From JBHJHK01 sp050330975 (GTDB taxonomy: Bacteria > Pseudomonadota > Gammaproteobacteria > Competibacterales > Competibacteraceae): DNA of 18,370 nt. The stretch covers positions 1 to 18,370 of the forward strand of contig JBHJHK010000234.1 in the NCBI GenBank assembly GCA_050330975.1, read 5' to 3'. Below the pieces are notes generated by a model. It saw only the letters and a list, made by a program, of their open reading frames with translations, was not told the origin of the DNA and did no database searches. A program made the translations under genes and the position numbers. This document shows, piece by piece, positions 1-9,340 of the stretch (position 1 is the stretch's first letter; each line of letters starts with the position of its first letter).

Positions 1-1
1 T

Positions 2-2821
2 CCCGCCCCTTGGGCCGAGTGGAACGGCAAGTACCGGGACGCGGTGCGGGATTACTGGCGGGGGGAGGGGGGGGTCATCGGCGAACTGGCGGCGCGCCTG
101 GCGGGCTCCGAGGATCTCTATGGCCACAATGGCCGCGCCCCCACCCACAGCATCAACTTTGTCACCGCCCACGACGGCTTTACCCTGCGGGACTTGGTGA
201 GCTACAACAGCAAACACAACGAGGCCAACGGGGAAGACAACCGCGACGGCGACGACCACAACCGCAGCTGGAACTGCGGCGTCGAGGGGGAGACCGACGA
301 GCCCGGCGTGCTGGCCCTGCGGTCCCGCCAACAGCGCAATCTCCTCGCCACCTTGTTGCTGTCCCAGGGGGTGCCCATGCTCCTCTACGGCGACGAACGC
401 CACCGCAGCCAACGGGGCAACAACAACGCCTACAACCAAGATTCCCCCCTGTCGTGGTTCGATTGGTCCCAAGACCCCGAGGCGTTGGCCCTCACCGACT
501 ATGTCAAGGCGCTGCTGGCGTTGCGGCGTGCCCACCCGGCGTTGCGGCGGGGCGGCTTCTTCAAGGGGCAGCACCCGAGCCGTCCCCAACATCGGGATGT
601 CTTCTGGTACCGCCCCGACGGCGAGCCCATGGACCCGGCGGCCTGGGGAGACGGCTTGGCCCGCTGTTTGGCCACCTTGTGGGCCGGGGATGGCCTCAGC
701 GACCGCGATCAAAGCGGTGAGTTGGTGGTGGACGACGACTGGCTGATGCTGTTCAACGCCCACGGCGAGCCCGTGGCCTTCACTCTCCCCGATCCACGGC
801 GCCGCAGCGCCTGGGAGTTGGTGCTGGACACCAACACCGGCTTTGCCGCCACGCCGATTTTGGCCGAGGGTCACTACACCCTCCAGGGCCATGCCCTGGC
901 GCTGTTGGCCCAGCGGCGAAGGGTTGCTGAAGTGGCCGACGCGGCGCCGTTGCGCCGCCACCATCCCCTGCCCTTTGGCGCCGAGTTTGTCGATGGGAGG
1001 GTGCGCTTTCGCCTGTGGGCTCCGGGGGCCACCACCGTGGCCGTGGCCTTGGAGAGCGAGGACGTGGCCTTGACCCGCGACGGCCGGGGTTGGTTTGAAG
1101 GCCACGTCAAGGGCCTTACGGCTGGCACCCAGTACGCCTTTCTCATCGACGGCGAGGTGTTGGTCCCGGATCCCGCCTCCCGCTACAACCCCGTGGATGT
1201 CCACGGGGTGAGCCAGCTCATCGACCCCCGGGCCTTCGATTGGCGCGACGGCGACTGGCACGGTCGCCCCTGGGAGGAGGCGGTGATCTATGAGCTCCAC
1301 GTGGGCACCTTCAGCCCCCGGGGGACGTTTTCCGGGGTCAAGGAGCGCTTGGACTACCTGGTGAGCCTCGGGGTGACGGCCATTGAATTGATGCCGGTGG
1401 CCGACTTCCCCGGGGGCCGCAACTGGGGCTACGACGGGGTGCTGTGGTTCGCCCCCGACAGCCGCTACGGCCACCCCGACGAACTCAAAGACCTGGTCCA
1501 AGCCGCCCACCAAAAGGGTCTGATGGTCTTGCTCGACGTGGTCTACAACCACTTCGGCCCCGAGGGCAACTATCTCCACCGCTACGCCGAGGCGTTTTTC
1601 AACCACGACCGCCCCACCCCTTGGGGGGCGGCCATCGACCTCGACGGTGACCACAGCGCTCCGGTGCGGGACTTCATCGTCCACAATGCCCTCTACTGGC
1701 TCGAGGAATTTCACCTCGATGGCCTGCGCCTCGACGCGGTCCACGCCATCGCCGATCGAAGCGACCAGCACCTGTTGGAGGCCTTGGCCCAGGCGGTGCG
1801 CCAGGGCCCCGGCCGCCATCGCCACATTCATTTGATCTTGGAAAACGACGCCAACCAAGCCCCTTGGCTCGAGCGCAGCGAGGGACGGGCGACCCGCTAC
1901 ACCGCCCAGTGGAACGACGACTTCCACCACGTCTTCCACTACGCGCTCACCGGCGAGACCGACGGCTATTACCGCGACTACGCCCAAAATGTGAGTCAAC
2001 TCCTGCCCCGCTGCTTGAGTGAGGGATTTGCCTACCAGGGGGAGGCCTCGCCGTTTCGCGACGGCCAAAAGCGGGGTACCCCCTCGAGCCACTTCGCCCC
2101 CCAAGCCTTTGTGAGTTTTTTACAAAACCACGACCAAGTGGGCAACCGGGCCCTGGGGGAACGACTCCACCAGCTGTGTCCTGCCCCCGCCCTGGAGGCG
2201 GCGGTGGCGTTGTGGCTGTTGACGCCCCAGATACCGCTGCTGTGGATGGGGGAGGAGTTCGCCGCCCCGTCGCCGTTTCCCTTCTTCTGCGACTTTGGTC
2301 CCGAACTGGCCGAGGCGGTCACCGCAGGCAGGCGCAAGGAGTTTGCCCGCTTCGAGGCCTTCAGTTCGCAACGGGCCCAACGGCGCATCCCCGACCCCAA
2401 TGATCCGGCGACGTTCGAGAGCGCCAAGCTCGACTGGCGGGTGCTGAGCCAAGAGAGCCACCAAAGTAGGCGCCGCTACTACCAGACCTTACTGGCCCTG
2501 CGCCACCAGTGGGTGGTGCCGCGCCTGGCCGCCACCGTCGACCTGGAGACCCAGGTGTTGGGGGATCGGGCGTTGCGCTTGGTGTGCACCTACGGCGACG
2601 GCCAGCTCATTGCCCTGAGCCACTTGGGGACGCGTCCCGTAGAGGCCGTGGCCCCCGCCGGGGGGCAGTTACTGTTCGCCAGCCACCCTCGAGCCGCCGC
2701 CGAAGTGGCCAAGGGCCACCTCGTCCCCCAGGCCACCCTGTGGTATGCCTTGGGGGATTTGGCGGCCCAAGCCCCGGCAGAGGCCGTGATGGCGAGCAAC
2801 GTCGCCGGAGGGGTGAGTTGA
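2..2821 (+). CDS. glgX-treZ: GlgX/TreX debranching enzyme (C-terminal part) fused to TreZ maltooligosyltrehalose trehalohydrolase; 5' partial
   Basis: The frame is open from the window edge, so the true start lies upstream; 939 residues are visible. Residues 1-310 are the C-terminal half of a GH13 glycogen debranching enzyme: WAEWNGKYRDAV, the TAHDGF motif with the third catalytic Asp (D58), KHNEANGE and GNNNAYNQD. The nucleophile and acid/base must lie upstream. From about residue 320 a second enzyme begins with a CBM48-like beta domain (VRFRLWAPGATTV) and a full TreZ barrel: ELHVGTF, DVVYNHFGPEGNY, DGLRLDAVHAI (nucleophile D578), LILENDAN (acid/base E614) and QNHDQVGNR (D711). TreZ hydrolyses maltooligosyltrehalose to free trehalose; the GlgX/TreX part would supply linear glucans from glycogen. 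Both act in the cytoplasm. No stop separates the halves, so a true fusion is the simplest reading. The stop overlaps the treY start. TreZ identity is very secure, the GlgX part nearly so. Confidence 0.93.
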   Translation, partial: PAPWAEWNGKYRDAVRDYWRGEGGVIGELAARLAGSEDLYGHNGRAPTHSINFVTAHDGFTLRDLVSYNSKHNEANGEDNRDGDDHNRSWNCGVEGETDEPGVLALRSRQQRNLLATLLLSQGVPMLLYGDERHRSQRGNNNAYNQDSPLSWFDWSQDPEALALTDYVKALLALRRAHPALRRGGFFKGQHPSRPQHRDVFWYRPDGEPMDPAAWGDGLARCLATLWAGDGLSDRDQSGELVVDDDWLMLFNAHGEPVAFTLPDPRRRSAWELVLDTNTGFAATPILAEGHYTLQGHALALLAQRRRVAEVADAAPLRRHHPLPFGAEFVDGRVRFRLWAPGATTVAVALESEDVALTRDGRGWFEGHVKGLTAGTQYAFLIDGEVLVPDPASRYNPVDVHGVSQLIDPRAFDWRDGDWHGRPWEEAVIYELHVGTFSPRGTFSGVKERLDYLVSLGVTAIELMPVADFPGGRNWGYDGVLWFAPDSRYGHPDELKDLVQAAHQKGLMVLLDVVYNHFGPEGNYLHRYAEAFFNHDRPTPWGAAIDLDGDHSAPVRDFIVHNALYWLEEFHLDGLRLDAVHAIADRSDQHLLEALAQAVRQGPGRHRHIHLILENDANQAPWLERSEGRATRYTAQWNDDFHHVFHYALTGETDGYYRDYAQNVSQLLPRCLSEGFAYQGEASPFRDGQKRGTPSSHFAPQAFVSFLQNHDQVGNRALGERLHQLCPAPALEAAVALWLLTPQIPLLWMGEEFAAPSPFPFFCDFGPELAEAVTAGRRKEFARFEAFSSQRAQRRIPDPNDPATFESAKLDWRVLSQESHQSRRRYYQTLLALRHQWVVPRLAATVDLETQVLGDRALRLVCTYGDGQLIALSHLGTRPVEAVAPAGGQLLFASHPRAAAEVAKGHLVPQATLWYALGDLAAQAPAEAVMASNVAGGVS

Positions 2822-2823
2822 TG
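2807..2823 (+). promoter_or_regulatory. Ribosome binding site and TGATG stop-start overlap fixing the treY start
   Basis: GGAGGGG at 2807-2813 lies 7 nt before ATG 2821-2823. The first base of this ATG is the last base of the upstream TGA stop (2819-2821). This arrangement usually gives translational coupling and decides the treY start, although the frame is open further upstream. Confidence 0.8.
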
Positions 2824-5800
2824 TCGGGGCCCAGCCACGGCCGTCTGGAGACCCGGGTGTGGGGCCTCAGGGTCGACCGCCTGGCCCTCCACTCCCAGCG
2901 CTGCTGGGGACACTTCGACGCCGGGGATGTGATGGTGGCGCTGGATTGGGCCGCCGACCAGGGTGCTGCCTGGGTGTGGCTCGACGTCCCCGACGGCATG
3001 GCCGGGCGCGCCTCCGGGGAGCTCTTGGAACTCCACGTGGAGGCCATGGCCGAGGAGCTGGCTGCGGAGACGGTGGTGGACAACCTCCGGGCCCTGGCAT
3101 TCCAAGCCGAGCTCCAGGCCCTGCGGGCCGAACCCCACCCCCGCGGGGTGGCGGCCTGCAAGCGGGCCTGGGTGGAGCAGCTCTACCACCACTTTCGCCG
3201 TCACCACCACCAAGCCAACAGCCCCTGGGGCCGGGCCTTTGCCCACTACCGGAAGACCCTGGGGCCGGTGGCCCAGGGCCGCGCCCTATTTTGGGCCCTC
3301 GATGCCCACTTCGACCCCGGTGAGGACCCTCCCCGAGGAGAGCCTTGGTGGCGGCGGCCGGACTACCGCCACCAGGGGCTGGCGGCGCCCCAAGCCTTTG
3401 CCGAGCGCCACACCACAGCCGTGGAGGTCATGCACTTCGCCGCCTGGCTGACCCAGCGCCAGCGCCAGCGCCTGGCCGAGCGGGCCCAGAGTCGAGGGTT
3501 GTGGGGCATCGGCTACACCTGGTGCTCCCCCGCCGACGATCCCTGTTGGCAATTTTGCCGCACCACGGACGAGGGCGATGCCCACGACCTGGCAGCCGAC
3601 CTCCTCCGTCGTACCCAAGGGGGAGCCTTTGGGGTGGTGGCGGCGGCGGCGGGGCTGTCACTCCCCGCCGTCGATGTGCCGCTGTTAGTCCCCGGTGCCG
3701 CGGTCGATGGCGGGGAGGCCCGTTGGGTGGCCCTCACGGGCTTGGGGCCCGGGGAGGACTGGCGGGGCGCGACGTTGGCGTGCGGCCACCGCCCCGGATC
3801 CCTGGGCTGCTGGTGGCGGGGCGAGGACCTTCCCGCCGAGCCCCATCGGCTGGGGCGCAGCCGAGCCATCGCCGAGCGGGGGGCAGCTCGGGCCCGCTTG
3901 TTGTTGGCCCTGGAGCGCCACGAGGGGCCACCTCAGCCCCTAGATCCCCGCCGGCCCCCCACCGAGGCGGCGCTGTTGGCGGCTACCTACGACGGCTTGG
4001 CGGCGGCGCCGGTGCCGTGGGTGGCCCTAGACCCCCTCGACGGCCTCGATGGCCTCGAACCCCCGGCGTTGGAGCGCTGGTGTGCCAGCGAGGCCGTGGC
4101 CGATTTGGCCCGTCGGTTGCGCGATTTGCGCCCGCCTTTGCCCACCCCCCCGCCGGGTGAGGGGCTGTCCCGGGGGCCCGTCATTCCCGACGCCTGCTAC
4201 CGACTCCAGCTCCACCGGGGGTTTGACCTCCAGCTGACTTTGGCCCTGGTGGACTACTGGCAGCGGCTGGGGGTGAGCCATCTCTATTTGTCTCCCTGCC
4301 TCACGGCTCGCCCTGGAAGCAGCCACGGCTACGACATCGTCGACCACAGCGCTGTCAACCCCGAGCTCGGGGGGGAGGCGGCGTGGGCTGCCCTGGTCGG
4401 GGCCCTGGAGGCCCGGGGCTTGGGGGTGGTATTGGATATCGTCCCCAACCACATGGGCCTCGGCAGCGACAATCCCTGGTGGTTGGATGTCCTGGCCCAC
4501 GGCCGGGCGTCGGCCTATGCCGCCTACTTCGATATCGACTGGACGCCGCTGCGCTCCGACCTCCAGGGGCGGGTCCTGGTGCCCGTCTTGGGCGACCAGT
4601 ACGGGGCCATTCTCGAGGGCGGGGAACTGGTGCTGCGCTTCGACGAGGAGGCCGGGACCCTTTGGGTCGACTACTACGAGCACCGCTTTCCCCTGGATCC
4701 CGCCACCTACCCCGCGGTGCTCGGCCTGGGCCTGGAGAGTCTCACCCTGGAATTGGCCGACGACACCCGCCTGGCCTGTCGCAGCCTGGTGGACAACCTC
4801 GGCCAATTGCCCTCCCGGGACGATCCAGATCCCACCCGGGCGGCGGTGCGGCGGCGGGATGCCGCCCTCTACCAGCGGCGGTTGGCGGAGTTGTGCCGCG
4901 ATCCCCGGGTGGCGGATTTCGTCGCCGCCAGCGTCGCCGCCCTCAACGGCCACCCCGACCACCCCGACAGCTTCGACCGCCTCGATGCCCTGCTCCAGGC
5001 CCAAGCCTATTGCCTCAGCGATTGGCACGCCGCCGCCGACGACATCAACTACCGGCGGTTCTTCGACGTCAACGACCTCATCGCCTTGCGCATGGACCGT
5101 CCCGAGGTGTTCGCCGCCACCCACCGGCGGATACTGCGATTGGTGGCGGAGGGCCAGGTTCAGGGGTTGCGCATCGATCACCCCGATGGTCTGCGGGACC
5201 CCCAGGGCTACTTCCAGCGCCTCCAAGACGCCGTCCCGGCGGGTTCTGGGGGTGGGGGAATACCCGCAACGGCGGCGGAACTGCGACCTTTGTACGTGGT
5301 GGTGGAGAAGATCCTCGAGCGCTTTGAGGCGTTGCCCGAGCCCTGGGCGGTCTACGGCACCACGGGCTACGAGTTTGCCAGTGACGTCACGGCCCTGTTG
5401 GTGGACGCCGCCGCCGAGGAAGCCATGACGGCCACCTACCGGGACTTCGTCGGCGTCGAAGTGGATTTTGAGGCCCTGCTCCACCGGAGCAAGCGACACA
5501 TCGTCGAGACCTCGTTGGCCAGCGAGCTCAATGTATTGGTCCACAAGCTGGGTCTCATCGCCCAGATGAATCGCCGCACCCGGGACTTCACCCGCAGCGG
5601 CCTGCGGGACGCCCTGGTCCAGGTGGTGGTGGGCTTTCCGGTCTACCGCACCTATATCCAAGGCCCCCCCATCGCCGAGCGGGATCGCCACCACATCGAT
5701 TGGGCCTTGGCCCAGGCCCGCAAGCACAGTCCCAATGCGCCCACGGGGGTGTTTGGCTTCATCCGCGACGTGTTGACCCTGGCGTGGTTTGAGGTCGACG

Positions 5801-7056
5801 ACGACCCCCGTCGCGAGGCGGTGCTGGAGTTCGTGCTGCAGTTCCAACAGTACACGGGGCCCGCCATGGCCAAGGGCCTAGAGGACACGGCGTTCTACCG
5901 CTACCACCGCCTGGTGGCCCTCAACGACGTGGGGGGCGATCCCCGCCACTTTGGCTTGTCGGTGGGAAGCTTCCACCGCAGCCAGGTTCAGCGCTGCCAG
6001 CGTTGGCCCCACGGCCTGCTCACCACCTCCACCCACGACAGCAAGCGCAGCGAAGACGTGCGGGCGAGGCTGGCGGCGTTGTCGGAGTTCCCTTTGGAGT
6101 GGCGCACCCTGGTCCAGCGGGCCAGTCGTCTTAACGGCGGCTTTAAGCGCTCTGTGGACGATGCCCCAGCCCCCAGTGCCAACGACGAGTATTTGATCTA
6201 CCAGACCATCTTGGGGGTATGGCCGGCGGGGCTTGTGGCGGGGGAGGAGGTGGACGCCTTGACGCAGCGGCTGGCGGACTACCTCATCAAAGCCCTGCGG
6301 GAAGCCAAGGTCCACACTAGCTGGATCAACCCCAATGCCGCCTACGAACAGGCGGTGGTGGGGTTCCTCCAGGCGGTCACCCCGGCGAGGGATGGCAAAT
6401 GCCCCCGCTATTGGGGGGAGTTCGCCGCGTTATTGACGGCGGTGGCGCGCCTGGGCTATTTCAACGGCCTGACTCAAGTGGCGTTGAAGCTCACTTCCCC
6501 CGGGGTGCCCGACCTCTACCAGGGGTGCGAGCTGTGGAATTTTAGCCTCGTCGACCCCGACAACCGCCGCCCGGTGGACTTCCAGCGACGCCAGGCGTTG
6601 TTGGATGAGTTATTCCTCCTCGCCGACGATCCCAAGGCCCTGGGCGCCGCGTTGCCCACCTGGCTCGCCGCACCGGAGGACGACCGCTTGAAACTGCTGG
6701 TGGTCCAGCGGCTGTTGGGCTTGCGCCGCCGGCACAGCGAGCTGTTCCAGTGGGGCGATTACCGCCCCTTGAACGCGGTGGGGGAGCGCGGCGACCACGT
6801 GGTGGCCTTTGAGCGCACCGGGCAGCAGCATGCGATCGTCGCGGTGCCGCGGCTCTATCGGGCGCTCCTCGACGAGGGGGGTACTTATCGAGGCGACATC
6901 TGGGGGGATGACCAGCTATTGGTGTCCAAAGGGGGCACCTATCGCCAGGTATTCACCGGGGAGCACTTTATCCCCCAAGCGCGCGCCGGCCAATGGGCGC
7001 TGTCCCTGGGCGAGGTGTTGGCCCAGTTCCCGCTGGCGGTGTTGACGTTGGAGTAA
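2821..7056 (+). CDS. treY: Maltooligosyltrehalose synthase (TreY) with a degenerate MalQ/GH77-like N-terminal region
   Basis: This 1411-residue protein would convert the reducing-end alpha-1,4 bond of linear maltodextrins to an alpha,alpha-1,1 bond, making the TreZ substrate. The TreY part spans about 453-1411: YRLQLHRGFD, LYLSPCLTARPGSSHGYD, VLDIVPNHMG, LRIDHPDGLRDPQGYF (nucleophile D786), VVEKIL (acid/base E829), GTTGYEF and STHDSKRSEDVRARL (D1073). Residues 1-440 are not part of ordinary TreY. They follow the order of gammaproteobacterial MalQ: RVWGLRVDRLALHS and WGHFDAGDV, a helical insert (KRAWVEQLYHHFRRHH), HFAAWLTQRQRQRLAERA, then LGCWWRGEDL and RARLLLALERH. The stretch that should carry the GH77 catalytic Asp and Glu is missing, and the usual THDLPT motif reads as GHRPGS (322-327), so this part is probably non-catalytic. 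Its role is unknown; scaffold or glucan binding is a guess. TreY is secure; the MalQ relationship is likely. Confidence 0.94.
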   Translation: MSGPSHGRLETRVWGLRVDRLALHSQRCWGHFDAGDVMVALDWAADQGAAWVWLDVPDGMAGRASGELLELHVEAMAEELAAETVVDNLRALAFQAELQALRAEPHPRGVAACKRAWVEQLYHHFRRHHHQANSPWGRAFAHYRKTLGPVAQGRALFWALDAHFDPGEDPPRGEPWWRRPDYRHQGLAAPQAFAERHTTAVEVMHFAAWLTQRQRQRLAERAQSRGLWGIGYTWCSPADDPCWQFCRTTDEGDAHDLAADLLRRTQGGAFGVVAAAAGLSLPAVDVPLLVPGAAVDGGEARWVALTGLGPGEDWRGATLACGHRPGSLGCWWRGEDLPAEPHRLGRSRAIAERGAARARLLLALERHEGPPQPLDPRRPPTEAALLAATYDGLAAAPVPWVALDPLDGLDGLEPPALERWCASEAVADLARRLRDLRPPLPTPPPGEGLSRGPVIPDACYRLQLHRGFDLQLTLALVDYWQRLGVSHLYLSPCLTARPGSSHGYDIVDHSAVNPELGGEAAWAALVGALEARGLGVVLDIVPNHMGLGSDNPWWLDVLAHGRASAYAAYFDIDWTPLRSDLQGRVLVPVLGDQYGAILEGGELVLRFDEEAGTLWVDYYEHRFPLDPATYPAVLGLGLESLTLELADDTRLACRSLVDNLGQLPSRDDPDPTRAAVRRRDAALYQRRLAELCRDPRVADFVAASVAALNGHPDHPDSFDRLDALLQAQAYCLSDWHAAADDINYRRFFDVNDLIALRMDRPEVFAATHRRILRLVAEGQVQGLRIDHPDGLRDPQGYFQRLQDAVPAGSGGGGIPATAAELRPLYVVVEKILERFEALPEPWAVYGTTGYEFASDVTALLVDAAAEEAMTATYRDFVGVEVDFEALLHRSKRHIVETSLASELNVLVHKLGLIAQMNRRTRDFTRSGLRDALVQVVVGFPVYRTYIQGPPIAERDRHHIDWALAQARKHSPNAPTGVFGFIRDVLTLAWFEVDDDPRREAVLEFVLQFQQYTGPAMAKGLEDTAFYRYHRLVALNDVGGDPRHFGLSVGSFHRSQVQRCQRWPHGLLTTSTHDSKRSEDVRARLAALSEFPLEWRTLVQRASRLNGGFKRSVDDAPAPSANDEYLIYQTILGVWPAGLVAGEEVDALTQRLADYLIKALREAKVHTSWINPNAAYEQAVVGFLQAVTPARDGKCPRYWGEFAALLTAVARLGYFNGLTQVALKLTSPGVPDLYQGCELWNFSLVDPDNRRPVDFQRRQALLDELFLLADDPKALGAALPTWLAAPEDDRLKLLVVQRLLGLRRRHSELFQWGDYRPLNAVGERGDHVVAFERTGQQHAIVAVPRLYRALLDEGGTYRGDIWGDDQLLVSKGGTYRQVFTGEHFIPQARAGQWALSLGEVLAQFPLAVLTLE

Positions 7057-7087
7057 CCGGTTCCGTCGAAGACGTCCAAGGTCGATG

Positions 7088-9088
7088 TCAATCCTCCCCG
7101 GCGCCGCGGTCTGCAGCGGTGGGTGGGGGGGGAGCTCCTCCGGGGTCGGCCCCTCGCTGGCGGAGGGGCAAAGCGACGAGGAATCGAGTGCCCTGGCCCA
7201 ATTGGGTCTCCACCTGGATTGCCCCGCCGTGGCGCTCGACGATGGTTTTGGCCACGTAGAGGCCGATCCCCGTGCCGCTGCCCTTGGTGGTGTAGTGCAT
7301 TTCGAAGATGTGTTCGAGGATCTGGGGGGGAATGCCCGAGCCGTTGTCGGCGACGGTGAAGTGGACGCGGTTCCCGGCGACCCCCATGGCGATGCTCAAG
7401 TGGCCGCCCCTCTCCAGGGCTTCGAGGCCGTTGATCACGAGGTTGAGGAAGGCCTGCTTGAGATTGACACTGGAGCCCTCCACCACCACGGGTCCAGGGC
7501 ATAGATCGACGGTGAAGTCGATGTTGCCTTGGCGGGCCTGGGGGGCGACGAGGCGGGCGATTTCCTCGACGAGGTTCACCAAGTCCACGGCTTCGGACGT
7601 GGGCTGGTCCCCTTGGGTACCGGGCATCGTCTGGGTGAGGAGCTGCTCGAGGGCGCGATTGAGTTGGTGGATTTCATCCCCCAGCACCTGCATGTAATGG
7701 TCCGGTGGGGCGAGGCGACCCCGCTGGTTCCCACGGCCAATGCTCTGTTTGAGAAGCTCTAGGTTGATGACCATGGCGTTGAGGGGAGCGCGAAGGTCGT
7801 GGACCGCCCCCCGGTAGAGGCGCGATAGATTGCGAAACTGGGCCGCCGTCCGCAAATCCTCTTCCAGCGCTTCCATCTGCAGCTGATCCCGCAACAACAC
7901 CAGCATGCCGCGACATCCCTCCTCGTCGAAGGGGTAGATGTCGACTCGCAGCCGCCGGCCCCAAGTCAGGTCGGTTTGACCGGAGAAGTTGAGTTTAGAA
8001 CCGCTGTACAAGTCATTGAGGACGTCGCCCATGGCGCCCAACAGGTGGCCGAGGGCTTGGTCGAAGGTGCCTGTAGGTGGGTGTCCCCCCTGGCCGGTAA
8101 ACCGGGTTTTGGGAGAATTGGAGGGTTCTTCCAAGCGGGCCTCGGCCCCGGGGGCATCGCCCCGCCCCGCCCCTGGGTTCTGGGCTGGAGGGTCGTTGTG
8201 GTCCACTTCTTCCAACAGCAGGCGCCGCGCCGTGTGGTTGACAAAGCCCACCTCGCGCTTATCCGTCAGCCATAGGAGCCCCACTTGCAGGGCGCGCCCC
8301 AGGGTGTCTAGGTCGAACTCGGCCACCTGGGCCCGCCCTCGGGCGTCGTCCAAGGCCGACTCCAGTTGGGCAGTGGCCGCCTGGGTGTCGGTGAGGTCGG
8401 GTGGTGGCTTGTGCTGAGTAGTTTCTCGAGGGGGCGACTGGCCCTGGACGATGGCCTCCAGATACCTGGCCAGGCGGTGATCGAGGCCGTTGAGTTGAAC
8501 CTGCAGCAACAGCCCAAAGCCGCCGATGGCCAACAAGCCCACCAAGGCCACCCACAACAGCGTCACTAGGGTGTCGCTGTAGAGTTCGACGATGGGGCGG
8601 TTGCGGACTACCAGGCGCAGATAACCCACCAGACTCCCATCGATCACCAACGGCAGGCGCAGGGTGTGGACCCCACTGGTGAAGCGACGCTGGAAGTCGC
8701 TGTCGATGACGACCTGGCGGCCGGCGGCAAACACTTCGCTGGCGGCATCGAGGCGCGCTTGCTCCATGATTCGGCTGTCGCTGACCACCACCTCCCCCGC
8801 CAGATTGACCACGTCGATGGTGCCCAAGGTGGTGGAGCGATCGGCGGCGGTACCCACGATCTGCCGCAGTTGTGCCAAGCCCTCGACATCGCCCCCCAAC
8901 AGCTGCTCCACCACCGGTTGGTGGAGCACCGCCAACACCTGCTCCCCCAGCAGCTGGGCGGTATTGGCCATGAGGTCTCGATAAGTGACCCGCACCCGGT
9001 CGTCGAGCCACATCACGGCGAGGACGAAGGCCACGGTGTAAAAGCAGGTAAAAACCAAGGTGTTCTTGAGGGCGATACGCATGGGCAT
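7088..9088 (-). CDS. Two-TM sensor histidine kinase, orphan
   Basis: This 666-residue inner-membrane kinase has TM1 at about residues 7-28 and TM2 at about 172-195. They flank a periplasmic sensor of roughly 140 residues, perhaps PDC-like (IDVVNLAGEVVVSDSR). A linker, a diverged PAS-like stretch (LGRALQVGLLWLTDKREVGF) and a short Gln/Pro/Gly-rich insert follow. The HisKA domain has AVHDLRAPLNAMVINLELL with phospho-acceptor H430. The ATPase domain has an N box (FLNLVINGLEAL), G1 (VADNGSGIP) and G2 (GTGIGLYVAKTIVERHGG). The frame is open to 9271, but ATG 9088 was chosen because TM1 follows at once and a possible promoter lies at 9116-9144; no good Shine-Dalgarno sequence is seen, and ATG 9082 is an alternative. 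No response regulator gene is visible. The gene converges on treY with a 31-nt gap. The signal is unknown. Confidence 0.9.
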   Translation of the reverse strand: MPMRIALKNTLVFTCFYTVAFVLAVMWLDDRVRVTYRDLMANTAQLLGEQVLAVLHQPVVEQLLGGDVEGLAQLRQIVGTAADRSTTLGTIDVVNLAGEVVVSDSRIMEQARLDAASEVFAAGRQVVIDSDFQRRFTSGVHTLRLPLVIDGSLVGYLRLVVRNRPIVELYSDTLVTLLWVALVGLLAIGGFGLLLQVQLNGLDHRLARYLEAIVQGQSPPRETTQHKPPPDLTDTQAATAQLESALDDARGRAQVAEFDLDTLGRALQVGLLWLTDKREVGFVNHTARRLLLEEVDHNDPPAQNPGAGRGDAPGAEARLEEPSNSPKTRFTGQGGHPPTGTFDQALGHLLGAMGDVLNDLYSGSKLNFSGQTDLTWGRRLRVDIYPFDEEGCRGMLVLLRDQLQMEALEEDLRTAAQFRNLSRLYRGAVHDLRAPLNAMVINLELLKQSIGRGNQRGRLAPPDHYMQVLGDEIHQLNRALEQLLTQTMPGTQGDQPTSEAVDLVNLVEEIARLVAPQARQGNIDFTVDLCPGPVVVEGSSVNLKQAFLNLVINGLEALERGGHLSIAMGVAGNRVHFTVADNGSGIPPQILEHIFEMHYTTKGSGTGIGLYVAKTIVERHGGAIQVETQLGQGTRFLVALPLRQRGADPGGAPPPPTAADRGAGED

Positions 9089-9115
9089 GGCGGTCAATCG
9101 GTGGTCAAGAGGGGC

Positions 9116-9144
9116 ACGGTACCGCGAAAGAGGGGCTTTGCCAA
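9116..9144 (-). promoter_or_regulatory. Candidate sigma70-type promoter for the histidine kinase
   Basis: Read on the minus strand, TTGGCA (9144-9139) and TACCGT (9121-9116) are separated by 17 bp. The -10 ends 27 bp before ATG 9088. The -35 matches well and the -10 poorly, so this is tentative. Confidence 0.3.
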
Positions 9145-9340
9145 CGCTCTTGCACGGGGGTAACCCCGGGGGGGTCGAGAATGCCATCGGCGAAAACGGG
9201 GACACCTGGGGGGCGCCGACGGGAGTCGAAAGTGGGTGGTGCGTTTTTGGGCCCTGTTCAAGAGGCGTCAACCCAGTAAATCGGGGACCTCGGGATCTCC
9301 GTGGAGTTTGCCCACTGTCCCGGAGCGACGGTCCCGCCGC

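Noticed and set aside
2509..2820. Upstream extension of the treY frame by about 100 codons
   Set aside because: The extension lies wholly inside the TreZ coding sequence in another frame. ATG 2821 has a strong Shine-Dalgarno sequence and the conserved MalQ-like segment starts soon after it.
4027..5847. A 606-codon open frame on the minus strand inside treY
   Set aside because: It is the shadow of GC-rich treY codons. It has no conserved motif and no ribosome binding site, whereas the plus frame has all the TreY catalytic residues.
9089..9271. Longer histidine kinase with 61 additional N-terminal residues
   Set aside because: The extra part is Pro-rich with no signal character, and would place a promoter-like sequence inside the gene. 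ATG 9088 directly precedes TM1.
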